A DNA stretch of 64,000 bases from Utricularia gibba (Eukaryota > Streptophyta > Magnoliopsida > Lamiales > Lentibulariaceae). Positions within the stretch are counted from its first letter, which is position 1. Every line of letters starts with the position of its first letter. Made by a program: the position numbers and the translations under genes. Location: positions 682,001-746,000 of the forward strand of contig NEEC01000010.1 of assembly GCA_002189035.1 (NCBI GenBank). The letters run 5' to 3'. Shown here one piece after another: positions 45,636 to 57,172 of this stretch. The notes beneath the pieces were generated by a model. It searched no databases. It saw only the letters and a program-made list of their open reading frames with translations, and was not told the origin of the DNA.

Positions 45636-47181
45636 CTATGCAGGCTTCCTGCATGTAATAATGGCGAACTTTATCAGACCCCTCTTATATCCCTTGATCA
45701 TCAAAGGCATCACTAGCGCTCCCCGTATGGTCTTCCATCCTGGATTACACAAACACAGGTATCCAAAACATTGAATCCGCCTAATTCATCTCTAGTTCTG
45801 TGTGTATGCAGCATTATTCATTTAAGCAGGAGAGGCTAAAGCCGATTACCGCTTCTCAGCAAGGAGGTGAGGCCATTCCAAGTCAGTGCAGTTTTAATCA
45901 CAGCTCCCCAAAAGGGGGCAACGAATTCAGACCAGTCCGCAGACTTGATATCCTGTGAGTGAGGCCGAGTAAGAGTTGTCAATGATCATTATGCGATACC
46001 AGACAAACGAACAAATGAAGCGCAGACCTGAAGGGATTGAGATTGGAGCAAGCCAACATAGTCGGCAGTAGAGCACCAAGCAGGAAGATAATAAGCATCA
46101 CATATTTGTTTCAACAGACGAGTCTCATCAGGAAGGAGAGACGTTTCACCAGGAGAAAGATCTCTATGGCACCATGTCACGATGATTATGGTTCCGCCTG
46201 GAGCAGCCACTCGAGCAAGCTCGCCCACAAACTGCATTCATATTCCTGTTCAATCACCAAAAGAGGTAGATGTTGATGACACAGGGAGAAAGAACCACCT
46301 TTGCCTTATCAGGCATGTGTTCTCCGCTCTCCATGGACCAAACCAGATCGAACTGGCCATCAGGAAATGGTTGGTTCAACGCATCCGCCACTTGAAAGGC
46401 AACCTGCAAGAAAACTCGTTTCCATTCCCTACTAGTAGAATGTAGAGATTCAAGCAGCCTCGTTTTTAAAGGATACCTGTCCAGCAAGTCCTTGGGCGGT
46501 AGCGATTTGCTGGGCTCTTTCTGCTTGAACAGGGCTCAATGTGATGCCCTGACATTTAGCTCCGTATTTCCTGGCCAAGTACCTTGAACTCCCTCCAATT
46601 CCACATCCCACATCGACAATACTCTTAGGTTTCTTCTCAGAGTCATCATCTGCAATTTTATGTCTTCCAGTAAAATAGCTAACAAGAACAGTAATCTATC
46701 ATCAGCGCCAAGTAAAAGTGCGCGGATTGCAGAAAATGGGACTAATTGGTCACGCATGTCAAGACGGTGCACAAAATCCTGTGAAAGGAAAACTAATAAA
46801 GGAAAGGAAACCAGAAAGGGAGGCGAATCGGAGGGATTCTTCAATCATTCGAATCTGGGCGGCGCGGTGGTCAGCGAGGGACACATCATCGGATCCGACG
46901 GAGTGGTAGAATCCGTGGTGCATATGGTCTCCCCATATGGCCTCCCATATCCCTGATGACTGGTCGTAGAATTCCGCGATCCCCTTGTTCAACCTTTCCG
47001 TCGCGACGGCGTTAACGCCCATCCTCCGCCTCGAGGCACAGCGGCCGTGAAAACTGGAACGGAGAGAAACTTGGGGAAACTTCCGGCTGTGAGACAGGTA
47101 TACAGGAGGCAAGAGCCCAGCCATAGACCCGCGATTTAAGGAGCCTCTTCCATGGCACGATACCATACATGAAGCATCCAT
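45636..47181 (-). CDS. VTE4: gamma-tocopherol C-methyltransferase
   Basis: VTE4 methylates gamma- to alpha-tocopherol (and delta- to beta-) with S-adenosylmethionine at the plastid envelope, the last step of vitamin E synthesis. Six exons on the minus strand, 47181-46812, 46649-46477, 46403-46299, 46231-46028, 45952-45850 and 45739-45636, total 1059 nt for 352 aa with no breaks. The N-terminus is Ser/Arg-rich like a transit peptide. Then come NKGIAEFYDQSSGIWEAIWG and DHMHHGFYH. SAM motif I is VDVGCGIGGSSRYLA. GITLSPVQAERA, VWSMESGEHMPDK, the post-motif PGGTIIIVTWCHR and the family-typical DIKSADWSEFVAPFWGAVI, RTALTW-like KTALTWNGL and IITCRKPA end follow. Start options are 47181 and the Met five codons later. 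Confidence 0.94.
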
Positions 47182-47372
47182 TTACTGCGATGATGCACAC
47201 AGAACTGAAGAAACCGACAAACGGTAGATGACTACAAGAGTTACTTCATGAGTTGGATGGCAGGCTGGTGAGGAATCTGAAGACTCATCATTGAGGCAGT
47301 TGAGAGCAGTGCTTGCACATCCTTCTAGGAATACAAATAATAAATAAACAGAAAGATGGGAACAGCAGTAGT

Positions 47373-47582
47373 GACTATGTTGCCAGGTTCAGCAATGAAC
47401 CGCCATGGGCCAGCACACCCAGGTAACTATGTTGCCAGGTTCAGCCGTGAGCCGCCATGGGTCAGCACACCCAGGTAACTATGTTGCCTGGTTCAGCAAT
47501 GAGCAGCCATGGGCCAGCACACCCAGGTAACTATGTTGCCTGGTTCAACAATGAGCCGCCATGGGCCAGCACACCTAGGTAA
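47373..47582. repeat. minisatellite, 4 copies of a 52-bp unit
   Basis: The unit runs TAACTATGTTGCC.GGTTCA..., through GAGCCGCCATGGGCCAGCACACCCAGG, repeated about four times in tandem with a few substitutions. It lies about 190 bp upstream of the VTE4 start codon. There is no spacer variation, so it is not CRISPR-like. Confidence 0.9.
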
Positions 47583-48870
47583 CACGAGGTAAGTGAGTTG
47601 CCAATGGTCTTAGCTATAAAAATACATATATATAAAATATCAATCGGTAAAATACCTATAATGTAATATAAAATTTAGTAAAATATGTGTTCAGTAGATG
47701 TGTCAATATGCAGTGGAATCTTGATAATGGATTGAAGACTAATAACAATGAATTCAATTATAAAATCATTATACAAACAAAACACTTATTAAAATTGTAC
47801 ATTTTCTTTAGATATCAATTACTTTTTTCTAACTTCATCCTCAATCGTTCTCAGATTTCAGATTTTCTTCTTACTATATTCTCGCTCTCTCTAATATTCA
47901 TGTCAATGCTATTGTGATTCTTCCTCTTTCATTTTTCTTGTTTTCTCTACTCTCAATTCAAACTTCGCATTCAATTATCGGATCCTTGAACTAATGGCCA
48001 AGACTACAATGAACTTTTATGTTGGAGGGCCAATATTGAGTGAAAATTTTAGCGGTAAAACGAAACATTTTCTAAAGTAAACTATTGTAGACTATTGAAA
48101 GTGAGCTAAAAATCACAGTAGATTGCAACAATGTTTGATTATATCTCATTTTGGTATTGAAATGCCTATCTCGCAATATAAATCAATAAGTTGTTCATCA
48201 TCATCTTACGTAAGTTATTATTTGCTTTTGATTCTTATGAATTTTATATAATTCTTTGTAAATTTGAAAAAAAAAAGCAACTAATTTGAATTCATAAAAT
48301 TTTCTCTTTTTTTTGGTATTTTAACTTTTTAAATAATGACTATTTTACATCTATTTTTTATTGGTTTAAATTGTTATACTAAAATGTCATTATTACTTTA
48401 AATCATACTTAGTTAAGAATATTTTTATTCATTTGATTGGTTGTTAATCACAATAATATTTTTTAAAAATTATAAACAAATAGAAGTAGTTTAAATGTAT
48501 TATTCTTATTATAAAATTAAAAGCTTGATTATTGTGATTTTTTATGCAATTAAAAACTGGTATTATACCTTGTTATAATAAAATATTAATTATAAATTTA
48601 TTGTTAACGATTAATTTCAATGCTTTACAAATCAATTTATAGGTCTATATTTTTAATTTTTTAACGATTATTCAAAAATTATAGTGTCCCTTCCTCAACA
48701 ATATGCACAATATCGAAAACAATATGATTACTCACAATATCAGTAAAACTTTGATAATCGCAATTTTTCAAATCCATGTGAACAATTCAACTCATTTGAA
48801 ACTTTGTATCAGCTCTATCATCATTCGGAAGGTATTAATGATTTTATACATAAGGGTTGTGAATTTGAAA
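47583..48870. other. AT-rich region before MULE 2
   Basis: No coding domain. AT-rich with poly-A and poly-T runs. Part of it is probably the 5' side of the MULE relic that follows. Confidence 0.35.
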
Positions 48871-48879
48871 ATATAATAT

Positions 48880-51290
48880 ACACTATTGATTTCGTATCTT
48901 TCATCAGTTTTAGGTTCGAACTGTCAATTTTTGACTGATCCCAACTACTATACTAGTGACAGCATAGACTATCAATATGAAATGTGGCATTCCAGCCATG
49001 ATCATTTCTTTGATTATTATGACTAATGTAGGGATTACGACTACCAAGATGACTCTCACGTCTTTCCAATTGGAGATGACATATATGCAGATGAGGTACA
49101 AAATTTATCTAATGATGACCATATACCTACTGGTCATGATTTTGAAGAGGTTGTTGCAGAATTAGCGATCGAAGATTTACTTAACTTGTCTTCGAACATC
49201 AAAATTCGTGAGACATATGTAGGAGTACCCTTACCAATGCAAGATTATGAAGAGGGTGAACCAGATGTTTATGTTGCTTCAAGGTATGATACTAAAGGAT
49301 CATAATACTGTCATGGATGTAGTTGTCAAGTGGCATCTTACCATTGCTCAAAGAGAATGCAGAATATATAAAAATGATAAGTACTAATATGAGGTGATGT
49401 GTCTGCACACTTATAGTATAAATGAGTATTTCCTATTTAAGACCAAAGTAACTTATAAAAATAGATTAGGGATGTGGAAGATAACAAAGTTGATAGCGCC
49501 TCATACCTGTGAACTAACATCAGAAGCACATCTACCCACGCCAACCTAAATATCTGATATGTTGCTCCTCAGCTTATTTTGTATCTAAGTCCAAAGTTAA
49601 CAACTTTAGATGTTCAACGTATCATCAAAGAGTTGTTCTATGATATGCCTTAGTTACATGCTTGGGCTTGTATGTGTGAGGCCTATGAACTCCATTATGG
49701 TACATGACAGACTCCCTGTGCCTCATTACCCATCTATCTTGAAGAAGTTCGGAAGCAAAACCCTAGAACAGTGATGACATGGGAACATGATTTTCATGGT
49801 GAGCATATCTTGAAGTCGATTTTCTGAGCTTTTGACTTTTCAATAAAAGCATTCATGCATTGTCGTTCAGTCATGTGTGTTGATGCTACGCACTTATATG
49901 ATAGCTACAATTACAAGTTACTTATAACAGTTACTATTGATGCAAGTAACTATATAGTCCTATTGAGAAATCCATTCGTGCATGGTGAAAGTGGTGAGGA
50001 TTGGATCTAGTTTATGGAGCAATTGATTGGATAGATAATTAGGGGAAGAATATGAGTATGCATCATTAGTGATCTTGGATCTGGACTATTAGCTATATAC
50101 AAACAACACCAAGAGCTTGTTCTGTCATATAGTGTTCATCATTTCAATGTTTTCCACATTCGGAAAAATTGCATGAGTCATACTAAATCAAAATTCAAGG
50201 AGGTATCAGCAATTATTTATAGAACTGCTTATTTTAGGAACAACTTATATCATACACAAGAAATGGATCACCTTGCAAGGGTTAGTCCAAAAGCGTACGC
50301 CTACATGATGGATATTCCTTTAATTGATTGGACCTTAATACATGATTGGGGTCATCGGTATGTGAATTCTTCTAATTAGGTATTACGAATTACATTGCCT
50401 TGTTGATTTCCCAACTTATTTGATATGAGATCATGACTATGAATCATGTAGAGGTCTTAAATGGAGCATTACAAGACGTGTGTCATCGACATCCAATGGA
50501 TATTGCAAAGGTGAAAACTTTTAACATATAGATTCATATCAACGAATTAGCATGGGTATACCTATTTATACTAATTACCTTTGAAAAGGGTAGATATTAT
50601 TTTAAAAAATACAGAGCAAAAACACTAGCAAGGAGATCAATTGGCCAAACTTTTGACAACAAGGTGCATGAGGCCTATGAGGCAGCATCGTGACAAGTAC
50701 CTTGACTAATTTGCATTATATATGATGAATGAACTCATGAGGTAGATGTCAAACTCGAGACCAATTGCATCATTGAAACTTGAAGGATAAGAGTTTAAGA
50801 CCAGCATTACAATTGTAGTATGTGGTAATTAGATTGATATTCCTGCAATTATGCACAAAAGGTACACAAACGAACTCTATCAACAATATAACCTACAACT
50901 CAAACCTATAAACATTTTTTTATTAGGCATGTCACCGGTTTCGCATCAACCCCAAGGATAGAATTAGTAATTATTATAGACCATCATCAATGTTGAGCAC
51001 TTACAACAATAAAGTTCTCCTTGTAAGAAATGAACGAGATTGAGCACCACCAGCTTTTCTTCATCTCGTTAATCCCTCTAGACGGCAAATCAAACTGGGT
51101 CGACATAAAGCAACAAGGCATAAGGGACCTGTGGATTACTAACAACAACGGAAAATGAAAGATCGACTTAAGAGGACCCAGACATCTAATCCAATTGATT
51201 TGAATGCATCGCCACCTTCAGATTCCGATCATGATGATCAACTACTGGCTCATGGTTTCCAGCATTTGGTGAATAACTCTACCTTAATTT
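48880..51290 (+). pseudogene. MULE (MuDR-type) transposase remnant 2
   Basis: Weak N-terminal pieces (YQDDSHVFPIG..., LAIEDLL near 49170) lead to a MULE core: TTLDVQRIIKELFYDMP near 49610, then VMCVDATHLYDSYNYKLL near 49875 with the first catalytic Asp, TVTIDASNYIVLL, GEDWI and IISDLGSG near 50070 with the second. FNVFHIRKNCMSH (50140) corresponds to the HRFCLRH stretch. A 68-codon frame (50173-50379) ends WTLIHDWGHRYVN, the DGGHRYG region. Many stops before and after. No clear terminal inverted repeats. Confidence 0.75.
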
Positions 51291-53325
51291 GATCTTCTAG
51301 ACGAGATAGTAATCTACTATATCTCTAGATTTTCATCCTCCATATTTCTCTAGTTTTCAGCATTTTTAATATGACGGATGACAAGTCACATTGATCTAGC
51401 CTTCATATGCCCCTACTCGAATTCAAATCACACCTCCATCTATTTGATTTTACATCAAGCTTCAAGCCACAATCAAGCAATCAAAAATTGAAATTAGTTA
51501 GTTGAGGAAAAGCAATGATAAAGAAAATTATACCATTTAAGAAAAAATGAAGCAAAATTATTATCAATATATCAGTTTTATAATAATTATTAGTAAAATG
51601 CCATCTTTTTAAAATTTTCAGTTTTTCCATATTTCAAAGTTATAAAAATAATATAATTAAAATTCAATATTGAATAATAAACTCTCTTCAATAGACTTTA
51701 TAAATTGAAAAATATAAATTATAAACAAAAAAATTAATATAATATGAATAAAACCCAATATTGAAAAAATATAAAAAATTTCAATCCAATAATTATGAAT
51801 GCTACACCTCACTGTGTAGGACAATAAAATCGAAAATATCTTCAAAAATAATTAAAATCTAATAATAAATATTGCAACCTACTACATATAGCTTATAATA
51901 AAAAATTAAAATTTTATTTAAATTTTAATATAGTACAATGCTAAGTTAATATCTTCAATATTGTTGTTTTTAATATTGTTAAAAACAACAATACGCATTT
52001 TTATAATAATAATTTTTATAACAATACACATTCTTATAACAACAATTTTTAAAATTTAAAAATAATAAAAAGTAAGGGTTTTAAAATATAAATATAATGT
52101 AAGAGATTCATTTATTTGAATTAAAAACTTTACTTTAAAATATATTTCAATTTTATCATTGTATTATTTGATGTGGTTGAAAAAAATTATGATTTATTTT
52201 GGGTAATGATTTTCATATTGTCTTTTATATATAAAAATTAATGTGCAAATTATTGTGAATGTGATTTTAGTGTTTATATTCATATTAATTTAAATATACA
52301 TGACATTTCTTATTAAAAATTAATATATTTATTATATTATTAATATTTAATATTTTTAATTGATATTATTAATAATATATAATATATTTTTTCAAGTTAT
52401 AATATTTTGTTATTAATTTGGATTTGACCGGTCAAACTCGGGTTTGGAAGAAAACCAGTGCTATTCGGGTCTGGTTTGAAATATGGATTTAAAAATAGGT
52501 TGCGAAAGATGATCAATGGGTGAGAATGTAGGGAGTACAGCTTGTGATTGCGTTGGGCACTAGAAGATCTATTTTTAATGTGCTGACAAGTATGTACAAA
52601 CTGTACAAGACATGTATTTTACCAAGAATTTCACAATCATGAGTATCTTGCCAATCATTTTTTAAAAAATATATATTTTATTAATTTTCTCATTGCCTAG
52701 CTAAGAATTAGGCAAAATATTTGTGTGTAAAATAGTCACATTCTTTAAATATTTACATAATAGTTCCATTTTTTAAAATAATTATTTTTATTCATTTTGT
52801 GTTTTATTTGATGCATAAATACTGTATTTTAATAAATACAGTTTTTTATTTAATAAAAATTATATTTTTGAAATACAATTTATATTAAAATATAAATTTT
52901 AGAAGAAATATAATTAACTTTATTAATAATTTTGTATGTAAATAATTATTCATGCTAATTCATATTAAAATAGAATATAATATTATATATTTAAAAAATA
53001 TTATAATCCATAATGTTAGAAAAATTAAATAATTTTTTTATATATAATATTTTACATATGGCTAACTTCATTAAAAAAATTTTACATTTATATTAAATTT
53101 ATTTATTTTATTTAAATTTATATAATGCACTTTATATATGTGGTTATACTATATCTCTCACTCATATGTTATAAGCGTGTGTTAGTCATAACCCATGTAT
53201 GCGGTGTTTACGAGCATGAATAACAACACATGTAGAGCATGGATCACAACACATGTAGGGGGTGGGATATCTCATATGAGCATGAGTTATAGCTAAACAA
53301 TGCCCAATAAGTTGGGAAATCTAAT
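51291..53325. other. very AT-rich region without gene
   Basis: Long A/T runs and ATTATTAATAT-like tracts between about 51500 and 53150. No coding domain. It could harbour an AT-rich satellite-like or matrix region, but no tandem unit is clear. Confidence 0.4.
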
Positions 53326-53330
53326 ATAGG

Positions 53331-54553
53331 TGATAACACCGTTTTTATTATGTTTTAATATACGTTTTTAAGTGTGTTTTGTAAGTTAAATATTGCTTAG
53401 GGTGCTAAAATGTCTTCTTTTGTGCATTTAGTCTGTTAAAATGTGTTTATTGTGAAAATAGGCTCAATTGGCAACAATTGAGCCGAAAATTTTAATATTT
53501 CGTCTAGTCTGTGTTTTAAGTCTTATCAGGGTAAGAGCTAGTACTACAGCAACGTACTTTCCGCGTTGAGAAGTCAAAAAGGGACAGAAAAGCTGTGCAA
53601 AAGCCACTTTCCACCGAAAGTAGCCGCCCTTCTGAAGAGATAATATATGAAGCAGAGATCTCCCTTCTAGAAGCATGAGGAAAAGACCAAGCTACCCTTA
53701 ATTTTGAGCTGCAAAAGGGAAAAGGAAGGAAGAGAAGAAAGGAGTACATTGTGCACGCAAAGTGCACAGACACCGAATAGGAGCAAGCGGGAGCGAGGAG
53801 AACGTTGTTTCTCCGGCGAAAGTCTCCAGCGACATCCAAATCTGTGTGTCTACACCACCTTTTCGGCTAGAACTTCAATTTCCAGCAAATCTCCAGCCCA
53901 CATAAGCATCCTGCAACTTTTATTTGCACATTTTCTGCTCTTCCATTTCTGCGAAAACCTGTTATTGTTACTATTTTCATTTCTAAGCTTTCTGCTGCTT
54001 TTCGGAACCTTGCTGTGAACGGGAAACTCGTTGTAGAACTTGCTTTAGTTTATAAACATGTCTCTGTTTAAGCTTTTCACATTTGCTTTTAAGCTTGATA
54101 TGCCATTTACTGTTCCTGCGCACGCATACTCTGTTTTCACACACTCTTACTCTGTTTTTAAGCGTTCTTAAGCTGGGTTTAAGTCTATGGACTTTCTTGA
54201 GTGACACAAGAGCCAGACCCTGGTGTAAAACCCATCCAAATTACTTTTATTTTATGTTTTCTGCATCTTTATGTTAATTTCAGTCCCTTTTCACTCTTGC
54301 AACTCATTCCTTTCAGTCACTGTTATTTTAGATCTTACTCGCATTAGAACTAAATCCCAGAAAACCCCCCTGTTTCAAGTAATTGTGTTGAACTTCAGAA
54401 AATTGCAACCATTCCCTGTGGATTCGACCCTTACTTGCCACGCTACATTAATTCTTGTGATTTGTGTAGTAGAATAGCTCGGTTTATAAATTTCTTTTGA
54501 TGCGTTGAATGTATTAAACCGCAACATTTAGCAACTCATTCCAACGTCCATCA
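53331..54553 (+). repeat. L-type solo LTR (L-a), ATAGG target duplication
   Basis: TGATAACACCG...CGTCCATCA, ends TGAT..ATCA, 1223 bp, flanked by ATAGG at 53326-53330 and 54554-54558. Hairpin GGCTCAATTG-gcaa-CAATTGAGCC at 53461-53484. The LTR-end phrase CCATTCCCTGTGGATTCGACC (near 54410-54430) is common in plant gypsy LTRs. No coding domain; short frames inside are chance. Confidence 0.88.
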
Positions 54554-54609
54554 ATAGGCATCAATTAACCATAACTCACTGAAAACCCATACGTCATGAG
54601 GTGGGAAAT

Positions 54610-55041
54610 TGATGGTAATTCCACAAATATATAGAAACAATCAAAATGATAAATAAGATTATGTATATAGAGAATTATCATATTTTTTTAAAACAAATAC
54701 TTGAAAATAATCCAAAACAAAACAAAAGACTGATTAAAATCAATATAGAAAAGTCATTTTGGATCTAAGTTGCATCTTGATAAAACTTATTCATGTGTAC
54801 GTATATAAACCTCAAGAACTAACATATTTACATAAGTTTTGTAGGTATTATTTTAAAGTAGTATAATTTAACAATCGTTATAACGATGTTCATTTTTTAA
54901 TGAGATTATAGAATTAACTATATTATAAGAATCATTTTATCTATTGTGATAATCTATATTTTCTTCATATTCAATCATAATCCCAACACATGACACTCTC
55001 ACAGATGGATTAGGTCAAATATATCTTATCAACGATGTTGT
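54610..55041 (-). repeat. R-family LTR fragment (R-d)
   Basis: Starts TGATGGTAATTCCAC and aligns with the left half of the R copy at 61577 (GTGT..TAAACCTCAAGAACT, TAACAATCGTTATAACG, TCTTATCAACGATGTTG), then stops matching near 55041. It is truncated. Confidence 0.7.
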
Positions 55042-56138
55042 AATATGCACAAATGAGCTCTATCTAATTTGCATTAGAGGATGCAAAGCAGTTTGTCTTT
55101 GATCAAGCCATCTTGTCACAAAGACTTAACATTCCAATAGAGATGTTTTCGGCACACAAGTATGAGGAAGCTCCAATAAGATAGCCATCTGGTAGGAATA
55201 GGCCAAAAGCAATTGTGTAATACATATTTTATGAAAATGTGGTGAATTTATATTTGTTAGTTTAAGAAAGAATATTACATAAATTATAATTAATCTTAAA
55301 TTTTATTATTTGTAATCAATCTTAAATTTTGGTCAGAAACAGTATTTTTGATTATTTATAATCAACCTTAAATTTATATAAGTATTAAAAAATAATATAA
55401 AATATGACTTAATGTAAGAATTTTGCTGTGCATATTGGATTGCATCAAAACAGCAGATTTGATTGGCCCGGTGAGTGTCGAACGACGTGAAGGCAGTGTC
55501 GGGACTTCGGGAAATGTACTAAGCGATGTGACGGAAGAATTTCTTTTTGAAATTGGAGACTAATTTTGCCCACGACTTTAGTTGGAAATCAATTATGCCA
55601 AAATACTGAGAATTAATAATAGTAATTTAATTTGGAGACCAATTACGTCAAATATTCAAACAATGGGGACTAAATGTGCATGATATTTACATCATGGAAA
55701 TAAAATATACATGATATACAAACAATAGATACTAGAAATATCTAGATATGAAACTTTGAGAATTATTGTTACTTCATATTATAAAATAGAGGGACTAATT
55801 TTGTCGGATATGTTAAAGTTTGGAGATCAATTTTATCAATGGGGATCAAGCATGTAATTTGGATCAAATAGTAGGAATCATTTTTGTTATTAAGTAAAAC
55901 AGTTAGGGCTTTTATTGCAATTTTTCCATTATAGCACGTGTTTTTATGGGCCTTTTTTATGTTGAGAATATTGGGCCTGTATCAGGACAGGCCCGGCCCG
56001 GGCCATATATCAGGTGGATGCGATCCTTGACGAAAAATCTTTGAATCTGCAGGCCAATAAATTCGTGGGGAGTCGGCGAGCTCGCCTTGGGGAAGAAATC
56101 CTGAAAATCGCTCCGAGCAGTTCCCTATTTGGGGTTTG
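55042..56138. other. intergenic and promoter region of the ML-domain gene
   Basis: AT-rich up to about 55900, then a GC-rich stretch (CAGGCCCGGCCCGGGCC at 55988-56004) close to the gene. No coding domain. Confidence 0.4.
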
Positions 56139-57172
56139 ATGATGGCGAAGTTGGTGCTTATTGCTGGTGTGCTCATTACGCTGTCTCTGACTCTACATCT
56201 GACCACCGCTACTTCAAGGGATGTTCGTTATTGTAGTATGCCACACATCTTTGTTTCCTTGATTATCCTTATTTGCTTTTAGTTGTTGATTGGATTCAGT
56301 AGCTGTTGTTTTATTTGGGCGTTTCGATTGATCCTTGACTAGGAATTTCAGAAATTTCATTGTGAACATTTGTAAAACGTTGTTTGTTGATTAGGGATAT
56401 GGGTAGTATTAAATTGCTTGTCTTTTTATGGTAATAGTTTTATGGAGATGTAGGAAATTCGTTACGTGCCAATTGGATTGGAAGATCATGTTTACTGTCT
56501 GGTGTATGCCTTCAATGCTAATGTTAGGGACTGCGTTTTTTTTTAAAACCTGCAGATAGTAAAGCGAAGTATGCTGTCAAGGTCAGTGGTCTTGACATAG
56601 AACCATATCCAATCTCCAGGGGAAGAAACACTACGTTTCAGATTACAGCGTCCACAGGTAGCATCATCTATCTCGTAAACCCAATTTAAGGTGTCGCTCT
56701 GATGAGGCTCGATGCTATAAATGAGTCTCTATGGTGAATGGTAGCTCTTAAATACGCATATTTTCACTGAGAGAACTGTTGTAGGCTTCACTTACAGGGG
56801 AGTTTTTATGCAGATGAAGTAATATCTTCTGGAAAACTCGTAATAGATGTTTCCTACTTTGGATTTTACATCCACAGCGAGAACCATGATCTCTGTAAGG
56901 AGACATCTTGCCCTGTTTCTGTTGGTGACTTTGTTGTTGCCCACTCACAGGAGTTACCTGGAATAACACCACCTGTGAGTCCTCCGGTTTCTGTGTGTAC
57001 TTTACCACTTGCTTCCCCTCGTCTTCTTCCCATGAATTGCCATCTTCATTGCCTGCAGGGCTCGTACACTCTGAAAATGACGATGGTGAATGAGAAGAAT
57101 AAACAACTGACTTGTATCAGTTTCGACTTCAGCATGGGTTTCATCGGGGAGAATGGTGCAGCAGTTTCGTGA
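56139..57172 (+). CDS. secreted ML-domain (MD-2-related lipid recognition) protein
   Basis: ML-domain proteins are small secreted or vacuolar beta-sandwich proteins that bind lipids such as sterols or phospholipids. Four exons, 56139-56235, 56556-56657, 56814-56974 and 57059-57172, give 157 aa with no breaks. The start MMAKLVLIAGVLITLSLTL is a signal peptide; 56142 is an alternative ATG. RDVRYC opens the ML domain, followed by VKVSGLDIEPYPISRGRN, SSGKLVIDVSYFGFYIHS, the Cys pair CKETSCPVSVGDFV, PGITPPGSYTLKMTM and LTCISFDFSMGF. Cysteine placement and length fit plant ML proteins annotated as putative phosphatidylglycerol/phosphatidylinositol transfer proteins. The actual ligand is unknown. 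Confidence 0.92.

Noticed and set aside
47373-47582. Regular repeats that could suggest a CRISPR array
   Set aside because: Units are directly adjacent with no unique spacers, and this is plant nuclear DNA.
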